The notes under the pieces: generated by a model
Seen by the model: the letters and a program-made list of their open reading frames with translations, nothing else
Told to the model about the DNA's origin: nothing
Databases searched by the model: none
Program-made: the position numbers and the translations under genes
In this document: positions 39,811 through 51,062 of the stretch, piece after piece
How the letters are laid out: every line of letters starts with the position of its first letter
How positions within the stretch are numbered: the first letter of the stretch is position 1
Assembly (NCBI GenBank): GCA_024336345.1
Contig: JANFOG010000003.1
Location: forward strand, 3,726,501-3,790,500
Reading direction: 5' to 3'
Source: Mariannaea sp. PMI_226
Taxonomy: Eukaryota; Ascomycota; Sordariomycetes; Hypocreales; Nectriaceae
DNA length: 64,000 bases

Positions 39811-39857
39811 GCCCGCATTTGGGATCGAACCTGATTTAGCAGCCAAATAGACCGGGC
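39811..39857. other. Imperfect inverted repeat with a tRNA B-box-like segment
   Basis: GCCCG plus ATTTGG (39811-39822) can pair with CCAAAT plus CGGGC (39843-39857), giving a 5+6 base-pair stem with an asymmetric bulge and a 20-base loop. On the minus strand the loop contains GGTTCGATCC, which matches the tRNA B-box. The region is too short for D and anticodon arms, so it is not a functional tRNA gene. Confidence 0.4.
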
Positions 39858-40360
39858 TTGTTGGGCTGAGACAGGGGGAGGGGGGGCATGGAGACAGACA
39901 CGGCGTACGAAATAGACCCAGGCCCATGAATCCATCCCAGCCAGCGACCCGGACGCCGCCTTGCCGCTTCTGGTGAGCGATACAAGGACGGACGGACCCA
40001 AGATATTGGCTTGGCGTAGTTTCGATCGTCATGATGTTCTGAGCAGGATGCGTGCTGAGGGTGCGGAGAAAGACGATGGGGCCCGTTTTCAAGGATGGCG
40101 TGCTAGGGGGCCCTTGGAGAGTCGGGATGCACTTTGCATGTTGGTGGTGAGGTCTTTTGTGTCTATTGTATGCAGAGTTGCTGTAAGTACCAGCACCTAA
40201 CCATGCGGTTGCAACATCCACAATTGCTTGGTATCTTGTGGCCCAGAAAATGCACACCTCATCAGCTCTTGTTGCTTTTTGTCTGGAGTGCGTCCGACTA
40301 AACCCTCCTAAGGGGTGGCTACAGAGAGAGGACCCAAGGAAAAATCCAGGCGTGAGAGGA

Positions 40361-40373
40361 TATATATATATAT
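40361..40373 (+). promoter_or_regulatory. TATA-like box upstream of the chitin deacetylase gene
   Basis: An alternating TA run of 13 bases about 145-155 bases before the ATG at 40517, preceding a C/A-rich leader. A strong TATA box often marks regulated fungal genes. Assignment is by sequence and position. Confidence 0.55.
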
Positions 40374-40516
40374 CCCCGAGACTTCCCACCTTCCACAGCA
40401 GAAGAAGAGATTCAGACTGCAACACGGTCGGATACTAACACCTCCTCTTTGGGTCCTCCTCCAGGCTCGTACATTCGTTGCAGCTGGCCCAGTCATTCGT
40501 TATAGAAACAAACAGT

Positions 40517-42649
40517 ATGAAGAGTGTTGGTACTTGGATTCTCGCCGCGGCGGCCACTGCCAAGGCTGCCGTGCTGGATGAGTCCTTTGGTGTCGAGAAG
40601 CGTCAGCTATCCACGAATGGACGATGTGGTACCGGCTTTGGCACTATTTGCCAGCCTACTGAGTGTTGTTCCAGTACTGGGTAAGTTTTCTCCACAGTCC
40701 CAAGATGGAGAAAAATATGAAGAGAGAGAGAGAGAGAAAAGAAGCTGACCCATTGATCTCAAAGATGGTGCGGCGTGGGCTATGACTACTGCTCGGCGCC
40801 GGCTTGCCAGATCGACTATGGTCCTTTCTGCGATGCCAATGTCCGCCCTTCTGGCCCGGATACAACCAACGTTCCCCGACCTAAATGGGGAAATGTTCCA
40901 TATGGACAGGCCATCTACCATTGCGAGAAGTACGGTGACATCGCCCTCACTTATGACGATGGCCCGTGGGACTACACTTCGGATCTCCTCGACATCCACA
41001 AGAAATATGGCACCACGGGAACATTCTTCATCACTGGAAGAAATCTTGGTAAGGGTGCCATCAACGATCCCAGCACACCCTGGCCAGCAATTATCAGACG
41101 TATGATCGATGAAGGCCACCAGATCGCCTCCCACACCTGGTCCCATCAACGCCTCACTACTCTCAGCAAGGAAAAGTTCATGAACCAGATGTATTTCAAC
41201 GAGATCGCCTTTGCAGATCTCCTGGGATACTTCCCCACGTACATGCGCCCCCCCTACTCTGCCAGCAACGATACTACGGATGCTTGGCTGGGCGAACTGG
41301 GCTACCACGTCACCTACTTCAACCTGGACACTGAGGGATACCTTCACGACGATCCCAACACCATTCAGCAATCCAAGGACATCTGGGACACTGCCGTCGA
41401 GGGCCAGGACCCCACTGTCACCAAGTGGCTTGACATTGAACACGACCCCGTGTGGCAGTCCGTGTACAACCTGACCGAGTACTTCATCAAGTCCCTCCAG
41501 GCCAACGGCTTCAGACCCGTCACTGTCGGAGAGTGCCTCGGTGACGACAAGGCTAACTGGTACCGCTTCATGGACGGCTCGGGCGGCAGCTTGCCCACGG
41601 GAACTACGACTGCACCCTCGACTCCCTCGTCTACTTTCCCTCCCACCACCAACGGCCGATGCGGTACTGGACAAGGCAACCAAACCTGTGCTTTTGAGCC
41701 TGGTGCGACTTGCTGCTCTTCCAAGGGATGGTGCGGAGCGACCGTGGACTACTGCGGTACCGGCTGCCAGTCTCTCTTTGGAACCTGTGACACCGTCTCC
41801 TCGTCTTCGTCTTCGGCAGCTTCGTCCTCTGTAGCTTCGTCCTCGTCTTCCACTACCTCGAGCAGCACAGCGACCGCCTCTCTGCCGGCCACGACTAATG
41901 GCCGCTGCGGTCCCAGCCAAGGTGACCAGACCTGTAAGTACGAACCTCTTGGAGCCAACTGCTGCTCTCCCGCCGGATGGTGCGGTTCGACATCGGCGCA
42001 TTGCGGCACCGGATGCCAGGCCAATTATGGAATCTGCGACTCGTCGTCTTCATCGTCTGCCTCAGGAACCACAGTAGCTTCTAGCCAATCTTCCGCCCAG
42101 TCATCCACCTCTACGACCAGCACAACCTCGGCCTCTCAGCCTGCCACGACCAATGGCCGCTGCGGTCCCAGCCAGGGCGGTCAGACTTGCAAGTATGAGC
42201 CTCTTGGAGCCAACTGCTGCTCGTCTGCTGGCTGGTGCGGCTCGACGTCTGCGCACTGCGGCACAGGATGCCAGCCCTTGTTTGGAATCTGTGGCACTAC
42301 CGGATCTTCTTCTTCCTCATCGTCGTCTTCCTCATCGTCGTCTTCATCATCATCGTCTTCCTCATCGTCTTCCTCATCAAGCACTTCGACCAAGCCAACA
42401 AGTACCACAAGCGCCGGCCTCCCAGCCACAACAAACGGCCGCTGCGGCGCCAGCTTTGGCTTTACCTGCGCAAAGGAGCCCGGTGCAACGTGCTGCTCCC
42501 AGGCCGGATGGTGTGGCTCAACATCTGCCTACTGCGGCTCTGGATGCCAGGTCGGCTATGGCACTTGCGGAACGTCTGCGAAGCCTCGAGGTCGCAAGGG
42601 CCGGGGCAGTCACCACAAGGGTGGAAAGGGCAGAAACGGCCACCACTAA
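40517..42649 (+). CDS. Secreted polysaccharide (chitin) deacetylase with five CBM18 chitin-binding modules
   Basis: Two exons: 40517-40680 and 40765-42649, split by an 84-base intron inside the first chitin-binding module. The product has 682 residues. A signal peptide (about 1-18) is followed by a possible Kex2 site (EKR, 27-29). The first CBM18 is at about 34-78. The NodB deacetylase domain (about 112-330) has the motif TYDDGP with Asp 119/120, the metal-binding HTWSH (His 178, His 182) and RPPYS (Arg 216). Four more CBM18 modules follow, each with NGRCG, CC and WCG landmarks and eight Cys, joined by Ser/Thr-rich linkers. The tail is basic, with Gly, His and Lys. Such enzymes convert chitin to chitosan in the cell wall, and multi-CBM18 forms can mask chitin from plant or insect chitinases. 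The number of modules is high for the family. Confidence 0.95.
41888..42294 (+). repeat. Tandem duplication of a CBM18-coding segment
   Basis: The segments starting at 41888 (third CBM18 of the protein) and 42143 (fourth) are nearly identical in DNA over about 140 bases, including many synonymous positions. The flanking modules (from about 41647 and 42418) are clearly more diverged. This points to a recent duplication of one module plus its linker. Confidence 0.85.
42305..42380 (+). repeat. TCN trinucleotide array coding a serine run
   Basis: About 25 consecutive serine codons of TCT/TCC/TCA/TCG type form the linker between the last two CBM18 modules. The array is slippage-prone and probably varies in length among strains. 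Confidence 0.85.
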
Positions 42650-45600
42650 GCTTTTTTACTTCATGATTGCAATGATGAAAACTTTTTAACGTCGCTCGAA
42701 ATGAAATAAAAGGGCGGACAAAAAGGGCAAAAGGCATACCCATTGGGAGGAGAGGAGGATAAACGGATTGACCAAAAAAGGGCACCACCGCCAACCACTA
42801 CCGACTTATTTATTTTTCGCTTCTTCTTCATGAACATATGAATGACTTTTTTTTGGGTACAAATTTTTTTCTTCTTTATTTTCTTGGGTAATGGATAATG
42901 GAAGGAAGCCCTAATTGAATATAATCACGATTATGGCGTCAACCTATTTGCTTTGGGCTCTAGGGTCCTTGATCTATTCATGTGTGATTCTCCTAGCTCT
43001 CGTATGTGAAATAAATGGCTTCCCCACCTGAGCCTCGTAACTATTACGAGGGTCTAGAATGATGCAAGCGTTATTATTTTACCTTTTTTATTTTATTTTA
43101 TTTTTAATTTAATTTTTTTTCAATACATATTCGTATTTCATCGATGTGTTGTTCAAGTGGATTTGGTCCCAGACTTGTACGTGGCTAAACTCCAACCAGA
43201 CGCTCTAAAGCTCAAGATGTTCGTGTGGCTTGGGGCTGAATGCTGCCAGATGCCAATGCGCTGGAGCCAGTTGCCAGATTGGAAATGCAATGATGGATGT
43301 GAGGGGGCCTGGGGGGGAAGGGGAGGGGTTGGTTGGATCGCTTCACACGACGTGGCGTGAGCACAAAGTTGTGTGCAACGCTTATGCATATGCATATTTC
43401 ATGGGTGTATAACTATATATAGTGGCTGTGTGCGTGTGTATAAAAGAGAGCGATATCATTACTAGTAACTAATCTGTACAAGTACGAAGTACAGCATGTA
43501 TCCATGTGTTGTATTTTGGCATGCCAACCTGGAATGATCACCGCGAACGCATGGCTATGCCTGTGGGTAATTCTCAGCCTGGCTGTCAGCAAGCAGGGGT
43601 TGAACGGGTTGATTTCTTCAGGGGTAGATTAACCGTATTATTCAAGTACGTAAATTCATCGAACGGTGGTTGAAGTGTTGGAACTGTGCGTCTGTGTGTG
43701 CGCAAGTGAGCTTGCGTTGAGGTACCTCGTAGAGAGAGTCGTCGCCTCTGGTAACAGCTAATTAATTACAGCTAATTGGTGTGCATTTTCCATCCCCTCC
43801 CGCCAGTCCTTGCTGTTGCTGTCGTGTTGCTGGCGCATTACACGTCCTCCCCTCTCTTCTCTTTGTTCCCTTTTTTATGCGTTTTCATATGGATTAAATT
43901 TTTTTTTTATCAAACACCACTTCAGATGTACTGTGAGTGTATTATTATTGCTGTTGTGCAGATACATCCTCTCTCCTCCCAGCTTCAGAATGAGCCTCCA
44001 ATTTACTTGGCATAAAACCACTCAGTCATGTCAATGCTTCATTCCATCATCAGCTGAAATCTGAAAGAAAAAAAAAAAAAAAAGGAAAAAGACGAAAACC
44101 CCACCCTTCAAACAGAAACAAGGGCCAATCCATTTCCAGTCCCAGACCCAGAATATCATCATCAGCTGGGAGCCCAGACCCAGCTACTCTTCTCCTTTAG
44201 CAGTTAATGAACTTCCGCTTCACAGCCCGGATCTCCATTCCTCCCCCCTCTCCTTTGCCCCCCTCCTCCCTCCTTGGCCAGCCAAGGCGGCAGAGCCACA
44301 GGCTAGAACCGAAGGATGGAACTGAAAGGCTCATTTAGGCACTTGTTTGCTGGCCAACCCCAAGGAAGAAAAGCTTCTTTTGTTGTATTGTCCTCAATTC
44401 CTTTTGTCTTTCTTTTTTCTTTCCTATGAAGGGGAGGCGCAGACCGCATCTACGCCGTCCCATTCGTCCGCCACAAGCCCTCCCTGGTTTCAGGGCTGAA
44501 AGTCTGGCTCCTCCAACAAGTGCCGCTAGCGCCTTGTGGCCCGATTCACACTACCAGTGCGAGGCTCATTCGCAGCATCGTCATGGCAGAGACCAGAGAG
44601 GAGAGACCAGCCAATTTGCCGACGAGGTCATTCGCATCTTGGGGAGGGCTCCAGAACACACACGTTGCAACGTAGTGCGGGCGCTACAACCTTACAACCT
44701 TCAGCTCTCCTTCAGCTTCAGGGTCTCTCTTGGGGAATTTTTTTTCCCTTTCTTTCCTTGTCCTTCGTATTCTTTATCGTTCCTTGGTTGGGTGTGTGAA
44801 TGTTTGCTACCATAACAGCTTACCTTGCTTATGGTTGTTGGGTTGCTCAGCTCTCACAGAGCATCTAACCCAACTTTCTTGGTATGTCTGAGGTATGTCT
44901 GACGTGTAAGTGATTACTCCGGTTTAGTAGACCGCCTCCAAAGAAACAACTCATCAAATCAACACTGAAACTAAACTTCCCAACAGCAGCCACTGGTGCT
45001 CCGTAGTTTAATTGCAGTGGCATCTTGATGCACACTGGCACCACCGTGCGGGAGTGGAACATGCTGTAGAACCGTAATCACTCAATGGGCATCATAGGCC
45101 ATAAGGCTGACCGACAAGCCCCCCAGGTATTACCAATTGACCAAGTGCTACATCCATAGCACTGAAAGGACCATCGCAATCCCGCACTCATATCCAAGAC
45201 CAGCCTGGTCTCATGTCTTCTTATTAACTCTAATTATCTGAAAAGCCTTGCTTGTGACTGGCTCCTCAGGTCAAGCCTCTCGGTTGAATTGGCCGAGGAC
45301 TCATCCATCCCCCTTGCACAACCGGGCTGGTGGTGGCTTGGCCATTTCACCCTGATTATTATTAGTCCTCATTTTACCCAAGCAAACAAGCTTCCGCGTA
45401 GTGTGAGTGTGCTAGAGAAAAGTCAGCCTTGGGGACGGACCCAAGGATACGCCTGCTCAGAGAGAGGATGAGAAACAGACATGTTCCAAGTCTGGACAAG
45501 TGCTTCCAATGAGTGGAGATTCGATGTCAAGACGGATGGTTTGCTACGGTAGATACTGTAGCACTTCGTGATAAACCATTCAGACTGCTGGTGGGGACCC

Positions 45601-45858
45601 CCTGTCTCCATCTCCACTCCAACCTGGAGAAGCTGAAGGCTTGAGTTGGTCCCTGACAACCTGGCGGGATTCCCAAGGGTTTACAGCTTTGGATCTATAA
45701 AGGGGCGTTCCCGCCTTCGTGGTTTTGACGAGATTCTTTTTTTCGGCAGGCCTTACTCAAAAAACATACAGCACACGTTCTTTGATTACCAGCTTCCTCT
45801 CCAGTCTCAAGAGTATCCTCTTTTCTCTCTACCAAGCTTATACTTCACATCCTTCAAG
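42650..45858. other. Intergenic region between the chitin deacetylase and the GPI-anchored protein gene
   Basis: About 3.2 kb without a supportable gene. An AATAAA polyadenylation-like signal lies at 42705-42710. The stretch 43080-43125 is T/A-rich. An A-run of about 18 lies near 44066-44083. A 129-codon open frame at 44426-44815 (plus) has no recognisable features. The last 170 bases contain the promoter of the next gene. Confidence 0.45.
45696..45701 (+). promoter_or_regulatory. TATA box of the GPI-anchored protein gene
   Basis: TATAAA followed by GGGGCG, 158 bases upstream of the ATG at 45859. The spacing suits a fungal core promoter with a leader of about 100 bases. Confidence 0.6.
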
Positions 45859-46449
45859 ATGCAGTCCAAGATTGTCCTCGCCACCACCCTCCTCGCTGCC
45901 GTTGTCTCGGCCGACAACTTCATGCTTCACCCTCAGGCGCGTCGCGACCTTGAGGCCCGCGCCACTTCCACCACCGATGATGCCCTGAGCTGCGCCAACG
46001 CTATCCTGTCCGTCTACAGCGATGTTCCTACTCCTCCTGCCGACATCGTGTCCGACCTCCTGGACAACCCCCAGACCGATCCTTGCCACTTCACCATCCC
46101 CGCCAGCTTGAGCAAGGAGTACAGCTCTTACAGCAAGGAGGTCATGTCCTGGTATGATGACCACTCCAAGGCCATCGAGAGTGCTCTCTCCCAGTGCCCT
46201 TCTGCCTCCAGTTACGCCAACATGGTGCCCAGCTGCACCGACAAGGGCGACTCCAGCAAGCCTACCGATGACTCCAGCCAGTCTACCGGTACTGTCGACA
46301 GCAGCAACGCCGATTCTACCAAGGGAAGCAGCGACAGCTCCAAGACCGACTCCGCCGATTCTAGCAAATCCACCGGTGGTGCTGCTCAGCAGACTGCTGT
46401 GGCTGCTGCCGCCATGGCTGTTGCCGGTATCGCTGCTGTCCTTCTGTAA
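45859..46449 (+). CDS. Small GPI-anchored serine-rich surface protein
   Basis: A single exon encoding 196 residues. I chose the ATG at 45859 because a signal peptide begins there (MQSKIVLATTLLAAVVSA); the open frame extends upstream to 45646 but that part is leader sequence beyond the TATA box. A dibasic site (ARRD) could be processed. The mature N-terminal domain (about 35-130) has four Cys (SCANA, DPCHF, SQCPS, PSCTD), enough for two disulfides. A Ser/Thr/Asp/Lys-rich stalk follows (about 131-170), and the C-terminus is a hydrophobic Ala/Val/Leu segment preceded by small residues, the pattern of a GPI-anchor signal. It is probably bound to the plasma membrane or cell wall. Codon use is strongly biased to C-ending codons, suggesting high expression. 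The function is unknown. Confidence 0.88.
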   Translation: MQSKIVLATTLLAAVVSADNFMLHPQARRDLEARATSTTDDALSCANAILSVYSDVPTPPADIVSDLLDNPQTDPCHFTIPASLSKEYSSYSKEVMSWYDDHSKAIESALSQCPSASSYANMVPSCTDKGDSSKPTDDSSQSTGTVDSSNADSTKGSSDSSKTDSADSSKSTGGAAQQTAVAAAAMAVAGIAAVLL

Positions 46450-49400
46450 ATGCGACCTCATTTCTAGGATTTGAGCTTGGTTCTCATTTCATTCTTAACT
46501 TCTCTTAATATGCCGTTGTGCAAGTGCCTTCTTGGGAAGGGGATCAGGGGCTGGAATATTTTTCTGTTATTCGCAGGGGTGAACTAGAATCAGGATTTAT
46601 TATTGGGAACGGGATCTATAGAAAGCAGTATGTACATAGCTTTCTTGAAATAAGACTGTATGAAGTGCCCAATCAATCGTTTTGTATCACTGTTGAGTCA
46701 TGCATATGTACCTACCGCTGGAAGTGCCGCATCGTCCTCAATGCCATGCAGCAGATCTGCACCTTTTTGGTTTTTTGGCTTCTGACACGCTTTGTCTCAA
46801 AGTGCAAGACAGAAAACGCCACAATGCGCATTGTACCTTGCAGTTGATGAGTTATGCTGCTACCTAATCTTATGGGACACAGCGATGGATGTTCAATTTC
46901 AATCCACCCACTTGATAAGTTCGCCTCTATCCTGTGGAGATGTCAAGGTCGGCGCAAAGTAGCTCCGCTGATTTTCAGTATTCCCCCCTGTTTGCGGTGA
47001 GCTGATCTGGAAATCCCCGAGCGCACAGAGCACCGGCTATCCGGCACCAGGTCAAGCAGATTTATGCCAATAATACGATAAGCCTGAGATTATTGTTACA
47101 TTAATTATACACCAACTCCTTTGTGCTGTGCAAAGTCGGTCATATTTTTTGTTTTATTTTTATTTATTTGGGTTATAAGCCGCACGTCACACTCAGCATG
47201 CATTCAAACCCAAGCTGAGAAGCATTATTGATCATGCGGTATCATGAAATATCATACGTTTGTTTCATTATTTTATTTTTATTTTTATTTCTATTTTTAT
47301 TTTACACGGGATGACATGCCCTGTACTGTGTTTTTGTGATGCTCAAGATAGAACAATGAGCAATGCTCAAACAGCGATCACCCACTACAGTAAGCGGCAG
47401 TGATGATAATACTACGTAAGAACCTAATATCCATACACTAGCCAATCTCATGGGTTAAATGGTGGGTATCTACTATGTAGGCGTAATTATCGTATCCCTA
47501 TACAACGGTACTACACGACAATCAGGAAAGAGCCGAAATCGAAGGAATAGAAGCCTGGTGCATTTAATTAGCGCTTCTTTCGCGGCTTGCACTCTCGTCT
47601 CCTGCGGACCCCAGCAACTGCTCGCCTAGACGAGCCCTGTCCAATATCAAAACGCGGCCTCTGGGCGTGCACCCAATTGTAGGCAGCCAGGGCCGAGGTC
47701 CGTAGATGCGATTGCACAGGTCCTCGGGATACGATTTGGTTGTAGAGTGGGGCCGAAGCCCGTCGCCGGGCTGCCGTCGGCATCTGGCCCGATGCCGTAT
47801 CTCCGGATATCCTGGCAGCCCGGCTGAAATAACAACAACAGGAGCAACAACAACAACAACAACAAAAACGTAGTTAGTATGCCCGGCGCATCATGAAGGG
47901 TTCGCTGGCATATTGCAAATGTCCATCGCCACCACATCCTTTCCGTCTCCCTTCTACACAGTAGGCGGCGCAATATCATCTTAAATTGAGTGTCGAATGA
48001 GATGAACATGTCAATTCAAAATGAGTGTACATACTCACTTCAGTGCAAATGTTTGCAATTTTGAAAGTCGTAATCGTATGTAACCTTCGTGAATGAGACG
48101 GTAGAGAAGTGAAGACTTTCTCCGCAGCCCCTCGGTCTTGCTTCGCTTGTGTCCTGCGCATGAAAATCCGGAGTGAACTCGGTTGTGCAGACGCATAAAG
48201 CAGTCAAATAGGGTGTCTTATCCTTGCGGTTCCTGATTTACTTTGCTATATTACTGATTGAAATGCCCTGTTTAGAATGCTACTAATCATGCGACCAAGA
48301 AGTCGAGTCGGAGATGAAGATGCTTTCATCGGGAGGAAGGCAGCACTCTACCAGACAGAAGTGAACGCCATCCGCCAGCGTCCAAATAAAGATGGGTAGC
48401 GCAAGTGGATAGATGGCTACTGCAATCTACGCATTCTGTATTTTACTTGCCTGATACATACCCAGATTATTGCTTGTTGATCATAGTAAATGGCGAGAAA
48501 TTATAGTTCTCAATAATCGCCTATTATCTTACAATGTCAACCTGCACCATAAATTCCGCGATGGGAGCTCGATGTCATCTGATACGATATAGGTCCTCGT
48601 GTAAAGAAGGAGCTTAACCCACTCCGTGTTGGAATTTCCCCCGGTGCCATTGTTTGCTTGTGCTTGCCTGTCGCTTTATCGCCCTTTGCTGATGGGCTCG
48701 GATTTGTCAAGTTGATGGTACCATGGCTCATTGATTTTGCAGTATTCTAGCCCCCGCCATGACCTTCATCGGTTCTGTTGTTGGAGTGGTTTGGTCGAGA
48801 AATATGGCAGCTGATGGAACTGCCATTATTCCTCACTGGAACAAAACAATCTTGATTCCAAGTTTTTGCCTCCGATGTTCAGGCATTGTTAGTTGGTGTG
48901 AACCTTCATCCTTATTGATGCAAGAACAGAACATCGTGATTAACTGACATCTTACTACCAAAGAACTACTCCAAAATTTATAAACGCCTTGTTCCCTGAT
49001 ATCGTGGTGTCATTCACGATCCATTTGCCCATTACATACTCTTTCCGCCAGCTGGTGGATGGTTCAATGCGAGAGTTTCTCACTTGACAAACTAATTCTA
49101 TAACTCATCATTGATATACGCAAGGACTATTAAATGACATAAAGTCGGCCGTTATGGCCTATGCCGTGTTTTTATGAGGGCCGCCTCGTTCTTCCCTTCT
49201 TCTTACTTTTCCTTCTATTCCCACACCGCATTGCCAAGACCCCAAAAAATAACACCGGGCTCCCTCAATCGTGCCACGAGTCTAGACAACAAACCACACG
49301 CAGATACGCAGCCAATAAGAGAGCGCATACGTTACACAAAGGCACTGCGCATCTACTAGGTGGATTCAAGGCCGCGCATGGGTGGGAGGCCGCATGGGGT

Positions 49401-49588
49401 TTGGCCAGCTGATGGCTATGCAGTATTTAGTTGGCCAACTCGTCCGTATTCCGCCGCACTTTCTCTGCCATTTCTTCGTTGTCCAGTCTTCTTCGTACAA
49501 GTAGTGAGCGAGTGCGTGATTTACTCAAGATAATATTCTTCATCCTCTCGTCTAGGAGACATACAAGGCAACTAAAAATACGCACAAG
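46450..49588. other. Intergenic region upstream of the small cysteine-rich gene
   Basis: About 3.1 kb, AT-rich (notably 47100-47310), without a gene I can support. A GC-rich island (about 47568-47825) is open in all three minus-strand frames (see findings) and is bordered by a CAA-type microsatellite (47830-47866). Short open frames elsewhere (48537-48731 minus, 48759-48947 plus) have no coding character. Confidence 0.45.
47830..47866. repeat. ACA/CAA microsatellite
   Basis: An interrupted run of ACA trinucleotides with one GGAGC interruption. Confidence 0.9.
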
Positions 49589-50015
49589 ATGCCGACAGTC
49601 GAGGCGCCCAAGAAACACACCCCCATGGAGATGAAGGTGCTGGCTCCTGTGGGAGATGGGAAGCCCCGCATTATCGATCAGCAGCCTGTGAGTTTATCTT
49701 GTACCTTATTCTGGCGTCCCCCCTCCTCTTCCACCGGGCATCGTGTGTGACGCACACAAACACACACACACACACACACAAACACATCTTGGTGTTGAGC
49801 TGTTGTCCAAGCGAGCTGGACCAGTTTTTGGTGACTTGCTCAATCTACTATATATGTAATGCATCGTAAGTGGCACTGTACTGACTATTTATTAATATAA
49901 GGCCTCTGAACCACGCCCTGATGCTGAACCACAAATGTCGCTTCGCGGTGGAGGGTTGAGCTGCGGGTTTGACTGCTGTGATGGATCGTGTCGTTTCCAT
50001 AAACATTGCTGCTGA
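49589..50015 (+). CDS. Small cysteine-rich protein (70 residues, two exons)
   Basis: Exon 1 (49589-49687) and exon 2 (49902-50015) are joined through a 214-base intron with a GTGAGT donor, a CTGAC branch-like site near 49881 and a TAAG acceptor; the phase is zero. The joined product starts MPTVEAPKKHTPMEMKVL, has a Pro/Glu-rich middle, then MSLRGGGLSCGFDCCDGSCR and a His/Cys end (HCC, stop), with six Cys in the last 20 residues. A charged hydrophilic N-terminus followed by RGGG and a Cys-dense tail resembles the small fungal CYSTM-like proteins, which attach to membranes through their palmitoylated or membrane-inserted Cys tail; the relation is by shape, not proven homology. There is no signal peptide. 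Neither exon is long enough to show up as an ordinary long open frame. The neighbour on the right, a siderophore-type transporter, converges on it. Confidence 0.72.
49753..49786. repeat. (CA)n microsatellite inside the intron of the cysteine-rich gene
   Basis: About 15 CA units with two AA interruptions. It probably accounts for part of the unusual intron length. Confidence 0.9.
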
Positions 50016-51062
50016 AATATGTCTCGAGGATGATAATGCGATATCATGGTTTGAGGCTTTTTTTTACGGATCGGAGAGTAATATCTGCTGTTTGGAACAC
50101 CTGGGGTTTGTTTTTGAGAAAGTTGCAGTAGGGTACCCGTCTTTGGTAGGATAACACATCACCTTTCATGACAGCCCTCGATGCCGCACCAATTACAAGG
50201 CACATGCCACTGTTAAAAATATCCCAAGAGAATACACTGTAAAGTATTGAACCCAATTATTGAGAATCTCCGCTGTGAATCTAGTCTTCACCTCACAACA
50301 CCCGGCCCTTCCAGCAATTCAATTCCTACCTTTACCACTAGACGGCTGTTCTAGGCATCAATTTATGGCTGGTACCTTAACAGGGAATTTTATAGCATGA
50401 GACAAATCATTTAAATGTCGTCATGGAAATAATTATGACAGGGGTTAAAGAAGTTTCTTCTCTATCTCTTTGTTAATGATGGAAGCCGAGTAAGCCATTG
50501 CTGCATCTCGAGCACGTAACTTCCCACCCGCATAATGATTGCTCATTGAATAAGAGAATACCATATAAATGGAATACTCCGTAAAGACATGAGACGGAGA
50601 TTGAAAACATACTGGGAAGAAAAAAAACACTCCCGGCTTTTCTACTAGATGCCCCGTACCTGGGCGTAAATATACAAAACGGCTTCGTTCAGGCAAGCAC
50701 CGCCCATCCTAGAATAAATTGACGGTGAACAGTAATTGAGGTATTTTTCACGCCCATTGTGTTACCCTACGATGCATTTTCCGATATCATAGGACCGGCA
50801 TTGAGGTGTGCTTCATTGATAGCTTAAGGACAAAGACAAAAGGGGGATGAGGTCCTACTTTCGGCGATGTCATCTGGTGCTGAACGGAGTTGTGAACAAT
50901 ATTTGTGAGACGATGAGATGAGCTAATCAAATGGAACATCTCAATTGAGGAATTTATAGCATCAATTATTGTGTAATATTAAGCAAATTAACTAGAGACA
51001 TTATATACCTCATGCATCTATATAGTCATCACGCCGTTTTTCTTTTCCATTTTCATTTTTTT
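50016..51062. other. Intergenic region between convergent cysteine-rich gene and MFS transporter
   Basis: About 1 kb, AT-rich, probably holding the 3' ends of both transcripts. No open frame here is convincing. Confidence 0.5.

Larger units (their letters stand above)
35481..40516. other. 5-kb region without a supportable gene
   Basis: The left 300 bases should hold the coatomer 3' end and the right 200 bases the chitin deacetylase promoter. In between are low-complexity stretches: an A-rich block (about 36459-36500), a run of 12 G (36754-36765), a GACTGTCT-like repeat (about 37185-37214), a TCACGCAC repeat (37683-37737), a C/A-rich block (about 38950-39060) and a T-rich block (39166-39210). 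A hairpin with a tRNA-like segment lies at 39811-39857. No open frame has coding character. Confidence 0.45.

Noticed and set aside
39790..39860. Possible tRNA gene on the minus strand
   Set aside because: The B-box-like segment is present, but the T-stem pairs poorly and there is no room for D and anticodon arms.
40607..42001. 464-codon open frame antisense to the chitin deacetylase
   Set aside because: It mirrors the strong C/G-ending codon bias of the sense gene, crosses its intron and is Arg/Gly/Ser-rich without features.
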